Source: CAYMUN01 sp964440265 (GTDB lineage: Bacteria; Patescibacteriota; Saccharimonadia; Saccharimonadales; UBA4665). Taken from it: 7,972 bases of DNA. Position 1 is the first letter of the stretch. The number at the start of each line of letters is the position of its first letter. The position numbers and the translations under genes were made by a program. Below, in pieces: positions 1 to 5,653 of this stretch. A model generated the notes under the pieces. That model saw only the letters and a program-made list of their open reading frames with translations, was not told where the DNA came from and ran no database searches. The DNA lies in NCBI GenBank assembly GCA_964440265.1, contig CAYTRU010000051.1, positions 1 through 7,972 of the forward strand. Direction: 5' to 3'.

Positions 1-36
1 AAAAAACACCTTTCTGCCTAATTGTCTCCGTCTGCC

Positions 37-83
37 GGTGCATGCCTAACCCTTGTCTAATAGTTATGCTTTAGGCATGCACC
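37..83. repeat. 13-bp perfect inverted repeat beyond the DUF2000 stop, possible transcript end
   Basis: Arms at 37-49 (GGTGCATGCCTAA) and 71-83 (TTAGGCATGCACC) are exact reverse complements, separated by 21 bases. The repeat lies about 57 bases past the stop of the minus-strand DUF2000 gene, so it could form a strong stem at the 3' end of the AlaX-DUF2000 transcript. It is not a textbook intrinsic terminator. The only T-run on the minus strand is at window positions 6-1, about 30 bases past the stem. A shorter GGTG (10-7) next to that T-run could pair with CACC (40-37) and compete with the long stem. A protein-binding site is also possible. Confidence 0.5.
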
Positions 84-139
84 TCTAGGCTTAAGAGTAT
101 CGGAAAATAGATGACTACATACAAGGAGGAGGTCGAGTC

Positions 140-571
140 TTAATCTCGCCACAGGGAGAATTTTTTGGTGAGAGCAGTCAGAGCTGCGATTTCGCCGAAC
201 ATGCAGACGCCGTAGTACTCTAAGTCGGCTTCACTGGTTTGAAGGGTTCGGGCCTGCTGCTCGACGTAAGAACCAGCGGTCATAGTGCTGGTAAAATCGG
301 TGAAATGAATACCGGCAGCTTGTAATTCTTGACGCAGGGTCCGCAGTTTATTGGAATTGTCGGCCCGAAGGATAATGAACGGATTATCTGATATATGCGG
401 ATGTACACCACCGTCTTTATCGCCATAATCGTCAAATCGCATGGCGACCACATCGTCATAACTGGCACTCAAACCAGCCGTCATATGTGCTAGGGCGTTC
501 ATGGCCGTGCCGACCGGAATTTTCTTATTCAATACGGCTACGAATTTGTGGGTAATTGGTTGGTCGGCCAT
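140..571 (-). CDS. DUF2000 family protein (PTH2-like fold)
   Basis: The product is 143 aa, a normal length for DUF2000. The N-terminal strand and first helix (residues about 9-35: HKFVAVLNKKIPVGTAMNAL) match the family's opening, a hydrophobic strand followed by a (L/I)P-G-A-N-A helix. The later DFTSTM (about 92-97) and LEYYGVCMFG (about 117-126) are also typical. DUF2000 proteins have no established biochemical role. Their fold is related to type 2 peptidyl-tRNA hydrolase, but that activity is not demonstrated. A start at 628 is possible and would add 19 residues overlapping the upstream gene. I prefer 571 because AGGAG sits five bases before this ATG and the family similarity begins just after it. 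The gene follows the AlaX stop by 34 bases on the same strand, so the two are probably co-transcribed. That pairing hints at a tRNA-related role, by inference only. Confidence 0.85.
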   Translation of the reverse strand: MADQPITHKFVAVLNKKIPVGTAMNALAHMTAGLSASYDDVVAMRFDDYGDKDGGVHPHISDNPFIILRADNSNKLRTLRQELQAAGIHFTDFTSTMTAGSYVEQQARTLQTSEADLEYYGVCMFGEIAALTALTKKFSLWRD

Positions 572-576
572 GGCTT

Positions 577-581
577 CTCCT
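577..581 (-). promoter_or_regulatory. Shine-Dalgarno AGGAG that sets the DUF2000 start
   Basis: On the minus strand AGGAG is followed by five bases (AAGCC) and then the ATG at 571. This is the best ribosome binding site in the window. It decides between the start at 571 and the longer possibility at 628. Confidence 0.7.
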
Positions 582-605
582 AAGGCGTTATTGTTACTAG
601 TCTTA

Positions 606-1346
606 TCAGTTAATGCCAGCCACAGCATAGCTGACTTTGGCGAGACCCTTTTTGACTTTGATCTTGGTGATTCCTACGGTGCCGATATCGGCCAAGCGCC
701 GGACATGCGTGCCACCGCAAGGCGAACCAAAAGTATCAGCATATATAACAATACGTGCCGGCTTATTTGTAGGAATATTGTCTGGCACATGTCGGCAGTA
801 ACGAGCCATTTCTTCTTTCGGCATGAAACGGATTTGATTGTCGGTGGGGGTTTGTTGCAGTGCCACCAATTTGTTTTGCAGCTGCTCGCTAAAGCCTTCC
901 TGGATGATCGTTCCTTCCGGTACGCTATACTCGACAAAACTCATATGCGGATAGTGCGCCCCGCGGCCCGGTGTCCAATCTGGTTGTAGCTCGGTCATTG
1001 CCATGTCGATTAGGTGACCAGCGGAGTGCAGTTTGGTGTTGATCTGCCGAATAGCTTCGTCGACTCGGCAGTCGACAGTGTCACCAAGCGCAAACTCCCC
1101 CTGCCTGAAGCTGCCGATGTGCTTAACGTTTCCTTGCTCATCCAGCCGTACTTCTTCTACAGTGAAACTGCCAGCCGGTCCCTCAATCGTTCCCGTATCC
1201 CAGTCCTGTCCGCCACCCCTCGGGTAAAAACAAGTTTGATCCAGCATGACAGCCGTCCTGCCGTCCTCGGTTTTTTCTATATCTATCACCGTCGCTTCGT
1301 TCGAAATGATGTCAAAATCATCTAAATACAGTAAGTTGGTTGCCAT
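606..1346 (-). CDS. Alanyl-tRNA editing protein, AlaX type (Ser/Gly-tRNA(Ala) deacylase)
   Basis: The product is 246 aa. AlaX proteins are free-standing relatives of the AlaRS editing domain; they hydrolyse mischarged Ser-tRNA(Ala) (and often Gly-tRNA(Ala)) in the cytoplasm. Both halves of the zinc site are visible: HSAGH (H107, H111), the HxxxH motif, and CGGTH (C210, H214), the CxxxH motif. An N-terminal beta domain (residues about 5-95) carries the glycine-rich FYPRGGGQ at 40-47, seen in AlaX-M and in the equivalent part of AlaRS. Length and architecture fit the medium AlaX-M class. It lacks the aminoacylation and C-Ala domains, so it is not a fragment of alaS. The ATG at 1346 has AGGG about five bases upstream, and the N-terminal LYLDDF matches the family start. 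It heads a likely two-gene transcript with the DUF2000 gene, behind a leader of about 100 bases. Confidence 0.92.
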   Translation of the reverse strand: MATNLLYLDDFDIISNEATVIDIEKTEDGRTAVMLDQTCFYPRGGGQDWDTGTIEGPAGSFTVEEVRLDEQGNVKHIGSFRQGEFALGDTVDCRVDEAIRQINTKLHSAGHLIDMAMTELQPDWTPGRGAHYPHMSFVEYSVPEGTIIQEGFSEQLQNKLVALQQTPTDNQIRFMPKEEMARYCRHVPDNIPTNKPARIVIYADTFGSPCGGTHVRRLADIGTVGITKIKVKKGLAKVSYAVAGIN

Positions 1347-1453
1347 GTAGCCCTGCCTTTGTTAGCTAATAATTGTAGAAAGAAGTATTTTTAGTATATT
1401 CGCCCAGAGGCGAGGAGGAGTTGAGAGAAGTATAGAGTGCTCATGCTGCTTAC

Positions 1454-1462
1454 ATTATAGCA
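1454..1462 (-). promoter_or_regulatory. Extended -10 promoter (TGC-TATAAT) for the AlaX-DUF2000 transcript
   Basis: On the minus strand the sequence reads TGCTATAAT, a consensus -10 hexamer with the extended TGn motif. No good -35 is seen 16-18 bases upstream, which is usual for extended -10 promoters. Predicted transcription start is near 1447, leaving a leader of about 100 bases before the AlaX ATG. A second hexamer, TATACT at 1398-1393, lies closer to the gene and could be an alternative. Confidence 0.6.
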
Positions 1463-1480
1463 TATCTTGCAAAATATGCT
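1459..1480. promoter_or_regulatory. 22-bp near-perfect palindrome in the AlaX promoter, candidate operator
   Basis: AGCATAT (1459-1465) and ATATGCT (1474-1480) are exact inverted arms around a self-complementary TTGCAA (1467-1472). The only mismatch pair in the 22 bases is 1466/1473. The palindrome shares one base with the -10 hexamer and covers the spacer upstream of it, where a dimeric regulator would block or tune initiation. The AT-rich make-up and lack of a T-run make a terminator unlikely. The cognate regulator is not in the window. Confidence 0.45.
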
Positions 1481-1551
1481 CGGTCCTAGCCCTCCGGTCT
1501 CAGGCATCCAGAAATTGTAATTGTAGCATGGTGTTTTTGGTTCAAAATAAT

Positions 1552-2418
1552 CTATTTGAGTCCGAAATAGTCGAAGATGTCGAGGACGCCGTTGGCGTCG
1601 ACTGAGCCGCCGATGTGGGAGGAGAGGCCTTTGCTGGCGATCAAGTGTTTAAGTTCGGGGGTGGCGTTGGCAACGGTGCCGGCGTAGCCGCAGGGTTCGA
1701 TGAATTGCCAGTCGCTAGTGCTGTCGCCGATGCCGAGCAATTCGTCGAGGTGGATGCTGCTGTGTTTGGCGATGGCCAAGGCGGCCTGCTGTTTGGAAAT
1801 GCCGCGGGCGGTGATGATGCCGAACTGGCGCGGCAGGTCGATAGGGTGGATGCCCCAGCTCAGGGTCAGGTCGTCCGCGAATGGCTCAAACAGCTCAATC
1901 AGGCGGGCTTTGTCTGCTTCGTCAGCGGCAATCGGCATGATTTTGCAGATGTCGTAGTCGTCTGACGACTGAGCTAATGAGGTGACGACATGCGGTTCGG
2001 TTTGCAGGATATGGCTATGAGTGTTTGTTAGCTGGGAGTGCGGGCCTGTGTTTTGGCTCTGATCGATGACATACTCGTCGACGGTGTAGATTTCAGTATG
2101 GACGTCATGATCGAGGTAGGTTTGCACGACTTGTCTGGCCAGGTCTTTGGGGATGAGGTGGGTTTCTAAAATCACATCGTCCAGCGGATCGATAATGACT
2201 GCTCCTCCATCGGTGATATGCAGGTTGCGCAGCCCGGCGTCGTCGATGATGCGGCGGATGGCGAAATGCGGTTTGGCGGTGCACAGGCTAATCGGGATGC
2301 CACTGGCTTCGATGCTTTTCAAGCGGGCGATCACCGCCGGGTGTGGCCACGGCGAATTGTAGTCGATTTTCTCGCCGACGATGACACCGTCGATGTCCAG
2401 GATGAGGGCTTTGATCAT
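1552..2418 (-). CDS. HAD superfamily phosphatase, Cof-type (subfamily IIB)
   Basis: The product is 288 aa, the usual size for Cof-type HAD hydrolases, which are cytosolic Mg-dependent phosphatases of small phosphorylated metabolites. All four motifs are present: motif I DIDG (nucleophile D8, acid/base D10), motif II T47 in SLCTAK, motif III K209 in GISKQQAAL, and motif IV GDSTSDW (D232, D236). Residues about 85-200 form the C2-type cap between motifs II and III, and the C-terminal VANATPELK is typical of the subfamily. Substrate cannot be read from sequence; sugar phosphates and phosphoglycolate are common in relatives. The start overlaps the upstream peptidase-like gene as ATGA, indicating translational coupling. 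A TATAGT six bases before the ATG may also drive a separate leaderless transcript. The 3' half is notably GC-rich. Confidence 0.9.
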   Translation of the reverse strand: MIKALILDIDGVIVGEKIDYNSPWPHPAVIARLKSIEASGIPISLCTAKPHFAIRRIIDDAGLRNLHITDGGAVIIDPLDDVILETHLIPKDLARQVVQTYLDHDVHTEIYTVDEYVIDQSQNTGPHSQLTNTHSHILQTEPHVVTSLAQSSDDYDICKIMPIAADEADKARLIELFEPFADDLTLSWGIHPIDLPRQFGIITARGISKQQAALAIAKHSSIHLDELLGIGDSTSDWQFIEPCGYAGTVANATPELKHLIASKGLSSHIGGSVDANGVLDIFDYFGLK

Positions 2419-3614
2419 GAGTCCACTATAGCACCGCGGGCAACGGCTGCTACTTCATCTGGTGTTCCTAAGAATTGGTAGAGATGTCGCAGGCGTTCGT
2501 TTTGTATCTCGGGCGTTTCATCCAAGAGTGGTTCAAGCAGCGCCAAAGCCGGACCATAACAGTAATAGTAGGCACGGCGGACCGGATCGTTGCGCCGCTC
2601 GTCCAGAGAGCCGCGAATATTTTCTACAGATTCAAAAGGCAGCCACCCGATTACATAATCTTCTACGGCTTGCGTGTCGAAAGCCGTAGCTGGCCGAGTG
2701 TTGATCTGATAATGAGCGTTTTGAAATACCCTGGTCCGATACCTATTGAGCATGGCTTGAAAAACACCATCCCACGTACCACTCCGCCGCAGCATGATTT
2801 GTTCGGTAATCTGGGCAATGCCTTCAATATGAATTTGGTCAGGATTATGAAGCGTGGTTACTCCTAAGAATGGGTCGAGTGCGTTAGCGGCAATTCCTCG
2901 CCTTAAGGCGCTAAAATGTTCTGCGTGAGCTGTTTCATGAAAGGCAATTGAGGCACCTTTAGCAGCTGTATAAACATGCCTGGGGTGGGTATTAATCGAC
3001 GTATATGGTCGACCTTTACTATCAGTCCTAAACCCTCCGCTTCCAGCTCGATCTTCCGACCAAGCTACTACCTCTGTATGACTTGCAGGCTCGCCGAGGA
3101 GTTCAGCAAGCTGTTGAGAAGTATCACCCACCTGCTTTACGAAAGCAGCTTTTATAGCAGTATGACCTGTAATGCGGCCGAAATGTTCTTCAAATGCCTC
3201 TCTATGACCAGCGTCAAAACGCAACCCTGCTTCACGAAGCCAAGCTTCGAGCCCCTGTCTCTCACTACTCAGCTCGTCTTCCGTTAGTAGCTTTGGGGTG
3301 ATACCCATGAGAGTTTCAACATATTCATGAAAACCAATTTGCTCTCTCCCTCGGCTTACACGTAGAAACATTCGCGAGGCCGCAAAACGTGCTGGAATTA
3401 AGGCTGATTGAGGGAGCTCCTTAGATGCATCTTGTAAGCATGCAAGAGCCTCGTCTAACTCCACCAAACTACTAAAACTGGGGGTTTCTGTGGCTGGAGC
3501 GACATCAGTATCAATAATTATGTTAGTGCCCGCAAATTTGTCCCAACCACGATAGACTTGTATAGCTGCTGCCGATACTGGGTTTTCACAGGCCATCATT
3601 ATATTTATGATCAC
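2415..3614 (-). CDS. Putative zinc metallopeptidase (HExxH, gluzincin-like), family unassigned
   Basis: The product is up to 399 aa and I cannot assign it to a named family. Residues 226-230 are HETAH, a HExxH zinc-binding and catalytic motif in a predicted helix. E264 in HIEGIAQ lies on a second helix and is a plausible third zinc ligand. That spacing and the EGIAQ context recall gluzincins of the DUF885/M32/M3 kind. A tyrosine-rich stretch (Y349, Y350, Y351, Y353, then GP) could supply a transition-state tyrosine, as in M3-like enzymes. There is no signal peptide or membrane segment, so it should be cytosolic. The start is uncertain: GTG at 3614, or ATG at 3599 or 3596, none with a clear Shine-Dalgarno. 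It is coupled by ATGA to the HAD phosphatase downstream. The N-terminal half is more AT-rich than its neighbour. The motif is firm; the activity is inferred. Confidence 0.7.
   Translation of the reverse strand: MIINIMMACENPVSAAAIQVYRGWDKFAGTNIIIDTDVAPATETPSFSSLVELDEALACLQDASKELPQSALIPARFAASRMFLRVSRGREQIGFHEYVETLMGITPKLLTEDELSSERQGLEAWLREAGLRFDAGHREAFEEHFGRITGHTAIKAAFVKQVGDTSQQLAELLGEPASHTEVVAWSEDRAGSGGFRTDSKGRPYTSINTHPRHVYTAAKGASIAFHETAHAEHFSALRRGIAANALDPFLGVTTLHNPDQIHIEGIAQITEQIMLRRSGTWDGVFQAMLNRYRTRVFQNAHYQINTRPATAFDTQAVEDYVIGWLPFESVENIRGSLDERRNDPVRRAYYYCYGPALALLEPLLDETPEIQNERLRHLYQFLGTPDEVAAVARGAIVDS
2425..2430 (-). promoter_or_regulatory. Possible internal -10 (TATAGT) six bases before the HAD start
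   Basis: On the minus strand TATAGT is followed by six bases and then the HAD ATG at 2418. A transcript from this hexamer would begin at or next to the ATG, with no leader. It lies inside the 3' end of the peptidase-like gene, so selection on the coding sequence could also explain it. No convincing -35 is seen. Confidence 0.3.
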
Positions 3615-3691
3615 ATTTGATTAAGATTACGTCAAATTACTACCGTTAATCGTTCACCCAGTGTCTTATTTTTTGACACGTACCAGAGTGA

Positions 3692-3706
3692 TATACTGCC
3701 AGTATA
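3692..3706. promoter_or_regulatory. 15-bp palindrome carrying a -10 on both strands, divergent promoter
   Basis: TATACTG (3692-3698), a central C, and CAGTATA (3700-3706) form a perfect palindrome between the minus-strand peptidase-like gene and the plus-strand pilin-like gene. Each strand reads TATACT. The plus copy is preceded by TGA (3689-3691), giving an extended -10, with a start predicted near 3704 and a leader of about 28 bases. A second plus hexamer, TATAGT, is at 3703-3708. A TTGACA at 3673-3678 is only 13 bases from TATACT, too close for a standard promoter. The palindrome may act as a bidirectional promoter, an operator, or both. Confidence 0.5.
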
Positions 3707-3731
3707 GTAATAAGTACTTCTAGGGTTTGAA

Positions 3732-4424
3732 ATGAAAAGTAACGACCGAGGCTTTAGCGCACTACTGGTACTCTCGCTGCTCGTTATCGTAGCTGTAATC
3801 GGCTTTGTTGGTTGGCAGGTGTGGCGGAATAAAACTAGCGACTCGCACCAGCCGACTGCCGCGAAAAATAGCAGCAAATCACCTGGATGTGCCTACATGC
3901 CTACCCATAACTTTAAGGAAAATGAGAATCTCTATAAGACGTATCGGACCGCGGCTCAGAAAATTAACTTTGCAGTCTATCTGCCGTGTAGCTACCATCC
4001 CGGCTTTCGGCTGACAAAACTCGGTATAACTGAGGTCACCGATAAGGAGGTGCCTTATGTGTTTCTAGATTTTGAGCGCTTAAAAGCACAAGGGACGGGT
4101 AACTTACCGGCAAGTGAGTCGTTCACCGTGCTCGCACTTCCTGCACAGCACCAGCCGCCGACAGCTTGCGTGCAGGATTACACGTTGCCTTTACCGACAG
4201 TCCCCTGCACAAAACTAGGGGATAGCAAGTTTGGCCCAGTCTATTGGGCGGGTGAGGGTGCAAGTCAGCAAGAGGGCGATATCTTTATCGCTACCGCTGA
4301 TAGCTTGATCGTGTGGAGTCATGTTGTTCATAGCACGCCAGATGATGTACAGCCACTAATTGACATTATTAATTCGCTGCAAAAAGTAGAGCCTACCCAG
4401 CTAGAGTTCTTTTATGACGGCTAG
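3732..4424 (+). CDS. Membrane-anchored extracytoplasmic protein with type IV pilin-like N-terminus
   Basis: The product is 230 aa, function unknown. A short polar start ending in RGF (residues 6-8) leads into one hydrophobic helix (about 9-31) and then a charged stop. This resembles a type III signal (prepilin) sequence with possible cleavage between G7 and F8. The conserved glutamate at mature position 5 is replaced by leucine, so it may be a pseudopilin-like anchor rather than an assembled pilin. A Ser/Thr/Lys-rich linker (about 35-51) is followed by a compact domain of about 175 residues outside the membrane. It has four cysteines (C53, C86, C146, C159), which could form two disulfides. 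I recognise no catalytic motif. The ATG has AGGG about six bases upstream. The tgt gene follows after 20 bases but seems to have its own promoter, so a functional link is not implied. Confidence 0.75.
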   Translation: MKSNDRGFSALLVLSLLVIVAVIGFVGWQVWRNKTSDSHQPTAAKNSSKSPGCAYMPTHNFKENENLYKTYRTAAQKINFAVYLPCSYHPGFRLTKLGITEVTDKEVPYVFLDFERLKAQGTGNLPASESFTVLALPAQHQPPTACVQDYTLPLPTVPCTKLGDSKFGPVYWAGEGASQQEGDIFIATADSLIVWSHVVHSTPDDVQPLIDIINSLQKVEPTQLEFFYDG

Positions 4425-4428
4425 TCAT

Positions 4429-4437
4429 TGCTATACT
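4429..4437 (+). promoter_or_regulatory. Extended -10 (TGC-TATACT) immediately before tgt, probably leaderless
   Basis: TGC (4429-4431) precedes TATACT (4432-4437), and the tgt ATG at 4445 follows after seven bases. Transcription would start at about 4444-4445, giving an essentially leaderless mRNA. This agrees with the absence of a Shine-Dalgarno in front of tgt. It lies in the 20-base gap after the upstream stop codon. No good -35 is seen (TTTATG at 4410-4415 is the nearest resemblance). Confidence 0.5.
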
Positions 4438-4444
4438 GGGCTGG

Positions 4445-5653
4445 ATGGCTGACGGGTTTAGATTTACTGTTCATAAGGAGTTGCAGCAAGGCACCCTGGC
4501 GCGGATTGGGACGATCCAGACCCCGCACGGGGCTATCGAGACGCCGGCATTTGTCGTGGTGGGCACTAATGCGGCAGTGAAAGCCTTAACGGTCGAACAG
4601 GTACTGTCGACTCAGGCGCAGGCGGTGCTGGCGAATGCTTATCATTTATATCTACGGCCGGGGTACAGATTGGTTGAGGAAGCCGGTGGATTAGGCGCGT
4701 TTATGAACTGGACAGGCCCTACCTTTACTGATTCCGGTGGCTTCCAAGTCCTCTCCTTGGGCAGTGGCTATAAAAAGGTAATTACTATGCAGAGTGGGGC
4801 GATAGAAGGTGGGCAAGTCACAGTGGCGCCAAAGCAGCGTAAAGCCTTCGTTGATGCTGACGGCGTCAACTTCAAATCGCACCTCGATGGCAGCACGCAC
4901 CGCTTCACGCCTGAGCTGTCGATGCAGGTCCAGCACGCGCTTGGCGCCGACATCATGTTTGCTTTTGATGAATTGACCGCACTACAGGATAGCTACGATT
5001 ACCAGGTTGAAGCATTGGCCAGGACGCATGCCTGGGCCGAGCGCTGCTTGGCGGAGCTGACGCGCTTGCGAGTGGCGCACCCTGAGCGACCATATCAAGC
5101 TTTGTTTGGCGTCATCCAGGGGGCTCAGCATGAAGACCTGCGGCGGCAAGCAGGCCGGTTCATGGGAGCTTTACCGTTTGATGGGTATGGCATCGGCGGA
5201 GCCATCGAAAAAGATCGTTTGGGTGACATTGTACGTTGGGTAAATGAGGAGTTACCGGTCGATAAACCAAAGCACTTGCTGGGCATCAGTGAGCCGAACG
5301 ATATCTTTGCGGCCATCGAAAATGGCATCGATACTTTTGATTGTGTGTCGCCGACACGGGTGGGTCGTAATGGCGCCTTCTACACGTATCTGGGTCGCCG
5401 TAACATTAAGGGCGCTCGGTACCGAGATGATTTTTCGCCTTTGTTGGAAGGCTGTAAATGCCCAGTTTGCTTGCATCATAGCCGTGCTTATTTGCACCAT
5501 CTGTTTAAGGCCAAAGAAATAATAGGTCTAACATTACTGTCGCTGCATAACGAGCATTTTATTATCAAGTTGGTCGACGATATCCGGGCTAGTATTGCGG
5601 ACGGCAATTTTTCGGAGCTAAAACATGCCTGGCTCGAGCAGTACTACAGCTAG
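4445..5653 (+). CDS. tgt: tRNA-guanine(34) transglycosylase, variant substrate pocket
   Basis: The product is 402 aa. Tgt swaps guanine at position 34 of GUN-anticodon tRNAs for a 7-deazaguanine (preQ1 or queuine), in the queuosine pathway. The TIM-barrel landmarks are TDSGGFQVLSLG with general base D96, FDELT with D175, and DTFDCVSPTR with nucleophile D299. The zinc site is C337, C339, C342 and H368, with the family's exact spacing. It is somewhat longer than the E. coli enzyme (about 375 aa), mainly from extra residues at about 111-135. The specificity loop reads GGAIEKD (251-257) instead of the usual bacterial GGLAVGE, and the FDEC cysteine is leucine (L177). As I recall, similar loops occur in actinobacterial and Patescibacteria homologues, so this is probably a subfamily trait rather than decay. 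Whether the substrate is preQ1 or salvaged queuine is open. The ATG at 4445 has no Shine-Dalgarno. The stop overlaps that of the convergent CNNM gene. Confidence 0.93.
   Translation: MADGFRFTVHKELQQGTLARIGTIQTPHGAIETPAFVVVGTNAAVKALTVEQVLSTQAQAVLANAYHLYLRPGYRLVEEAGGLGAFMNWTGPTFTDSGGFQVLSLGSGYKKVITMQSGAIEGGQVTVAPKQRKAFVDADGVNFKSHLDGSTHRFTPELSMQVQHALGADIMFAFDELTALQDSYDYQVEALARTHAWAERCLAELTRLRVAHPERPYQALFGVIQGAQHEDLRRQAGRFMGALPFDGYGIGGAIEKDRLGDIVRWVNEELPVDKPKHLLGISEPNDIFAAIENGIDTFDCVSPTRVGRNGAFYTYLGRRNIKGARYRDDFSPLLEGCKCPVCLHHSRAYLHHLFKAKEIIGLTLLSLHNEHFIIKLVDDIRASIADGNFSELKHAWLEQYYS

Noticed and set aside
122..132. Strong Shine-Dalgarno-like AAGGAGGAGGT on the plus strand
   Set aside because: No start codon follows at a usable distance and the region downstream is the DUF2000 gene on the other strand.
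501..989. A 162-codon plus-strand open frame opposite the AlaX and DUF2000 genes
   Set aside because: It is antisense to two well-recognised proteins, has no family resemblance, and has low-complexity features typical of a shadow frame.
1501..1530. Nine-codon minus-strand ORF (MLQLQFLDA) between the HAD stop and the AlaX promoter
   Set aside because: It is too short, with no ribosome binding site and no reason beyond chance.
1536..1550. GGTTCAAA resembling a tRNA T-loop
   Set aside because: The flanking bases do not form a T-stem and no acceptor or anticodon stem can be built around it.
1585..1599. Inverted repeat GACGCC-GTT-GGCGTC near the end of the HAD gene as a terminator
   Set aside because: It lies inside the coding sequence and no T-run follows it on the minus strand.
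1615..1965. A 116-codon plus-strand frame rich in Gly, Ala and Val opposite the HAD gene
   Set aside because: Its composition follows from the GC-rich HAD codons read in reverse, and the HAD motifs on the other strand are unambiguous.
3673..3678. TTGACA as a -35 element for the pilin-like gene
   Set aside because: It is 13 bases from TATACT and 24 from TATAGT, both outside the normal 16-18 base spacer. The hexamer 17 bases away (CTGCCA) is not -10-like.
3661..3679. GTGTC...GACAC hairpin with a T-rich loop upstream of the pilin-like gene
   Set aside because: The stem is only five base pairs and the T-run is in the loop, so it is neither a convincing terminator nor a clear operator.
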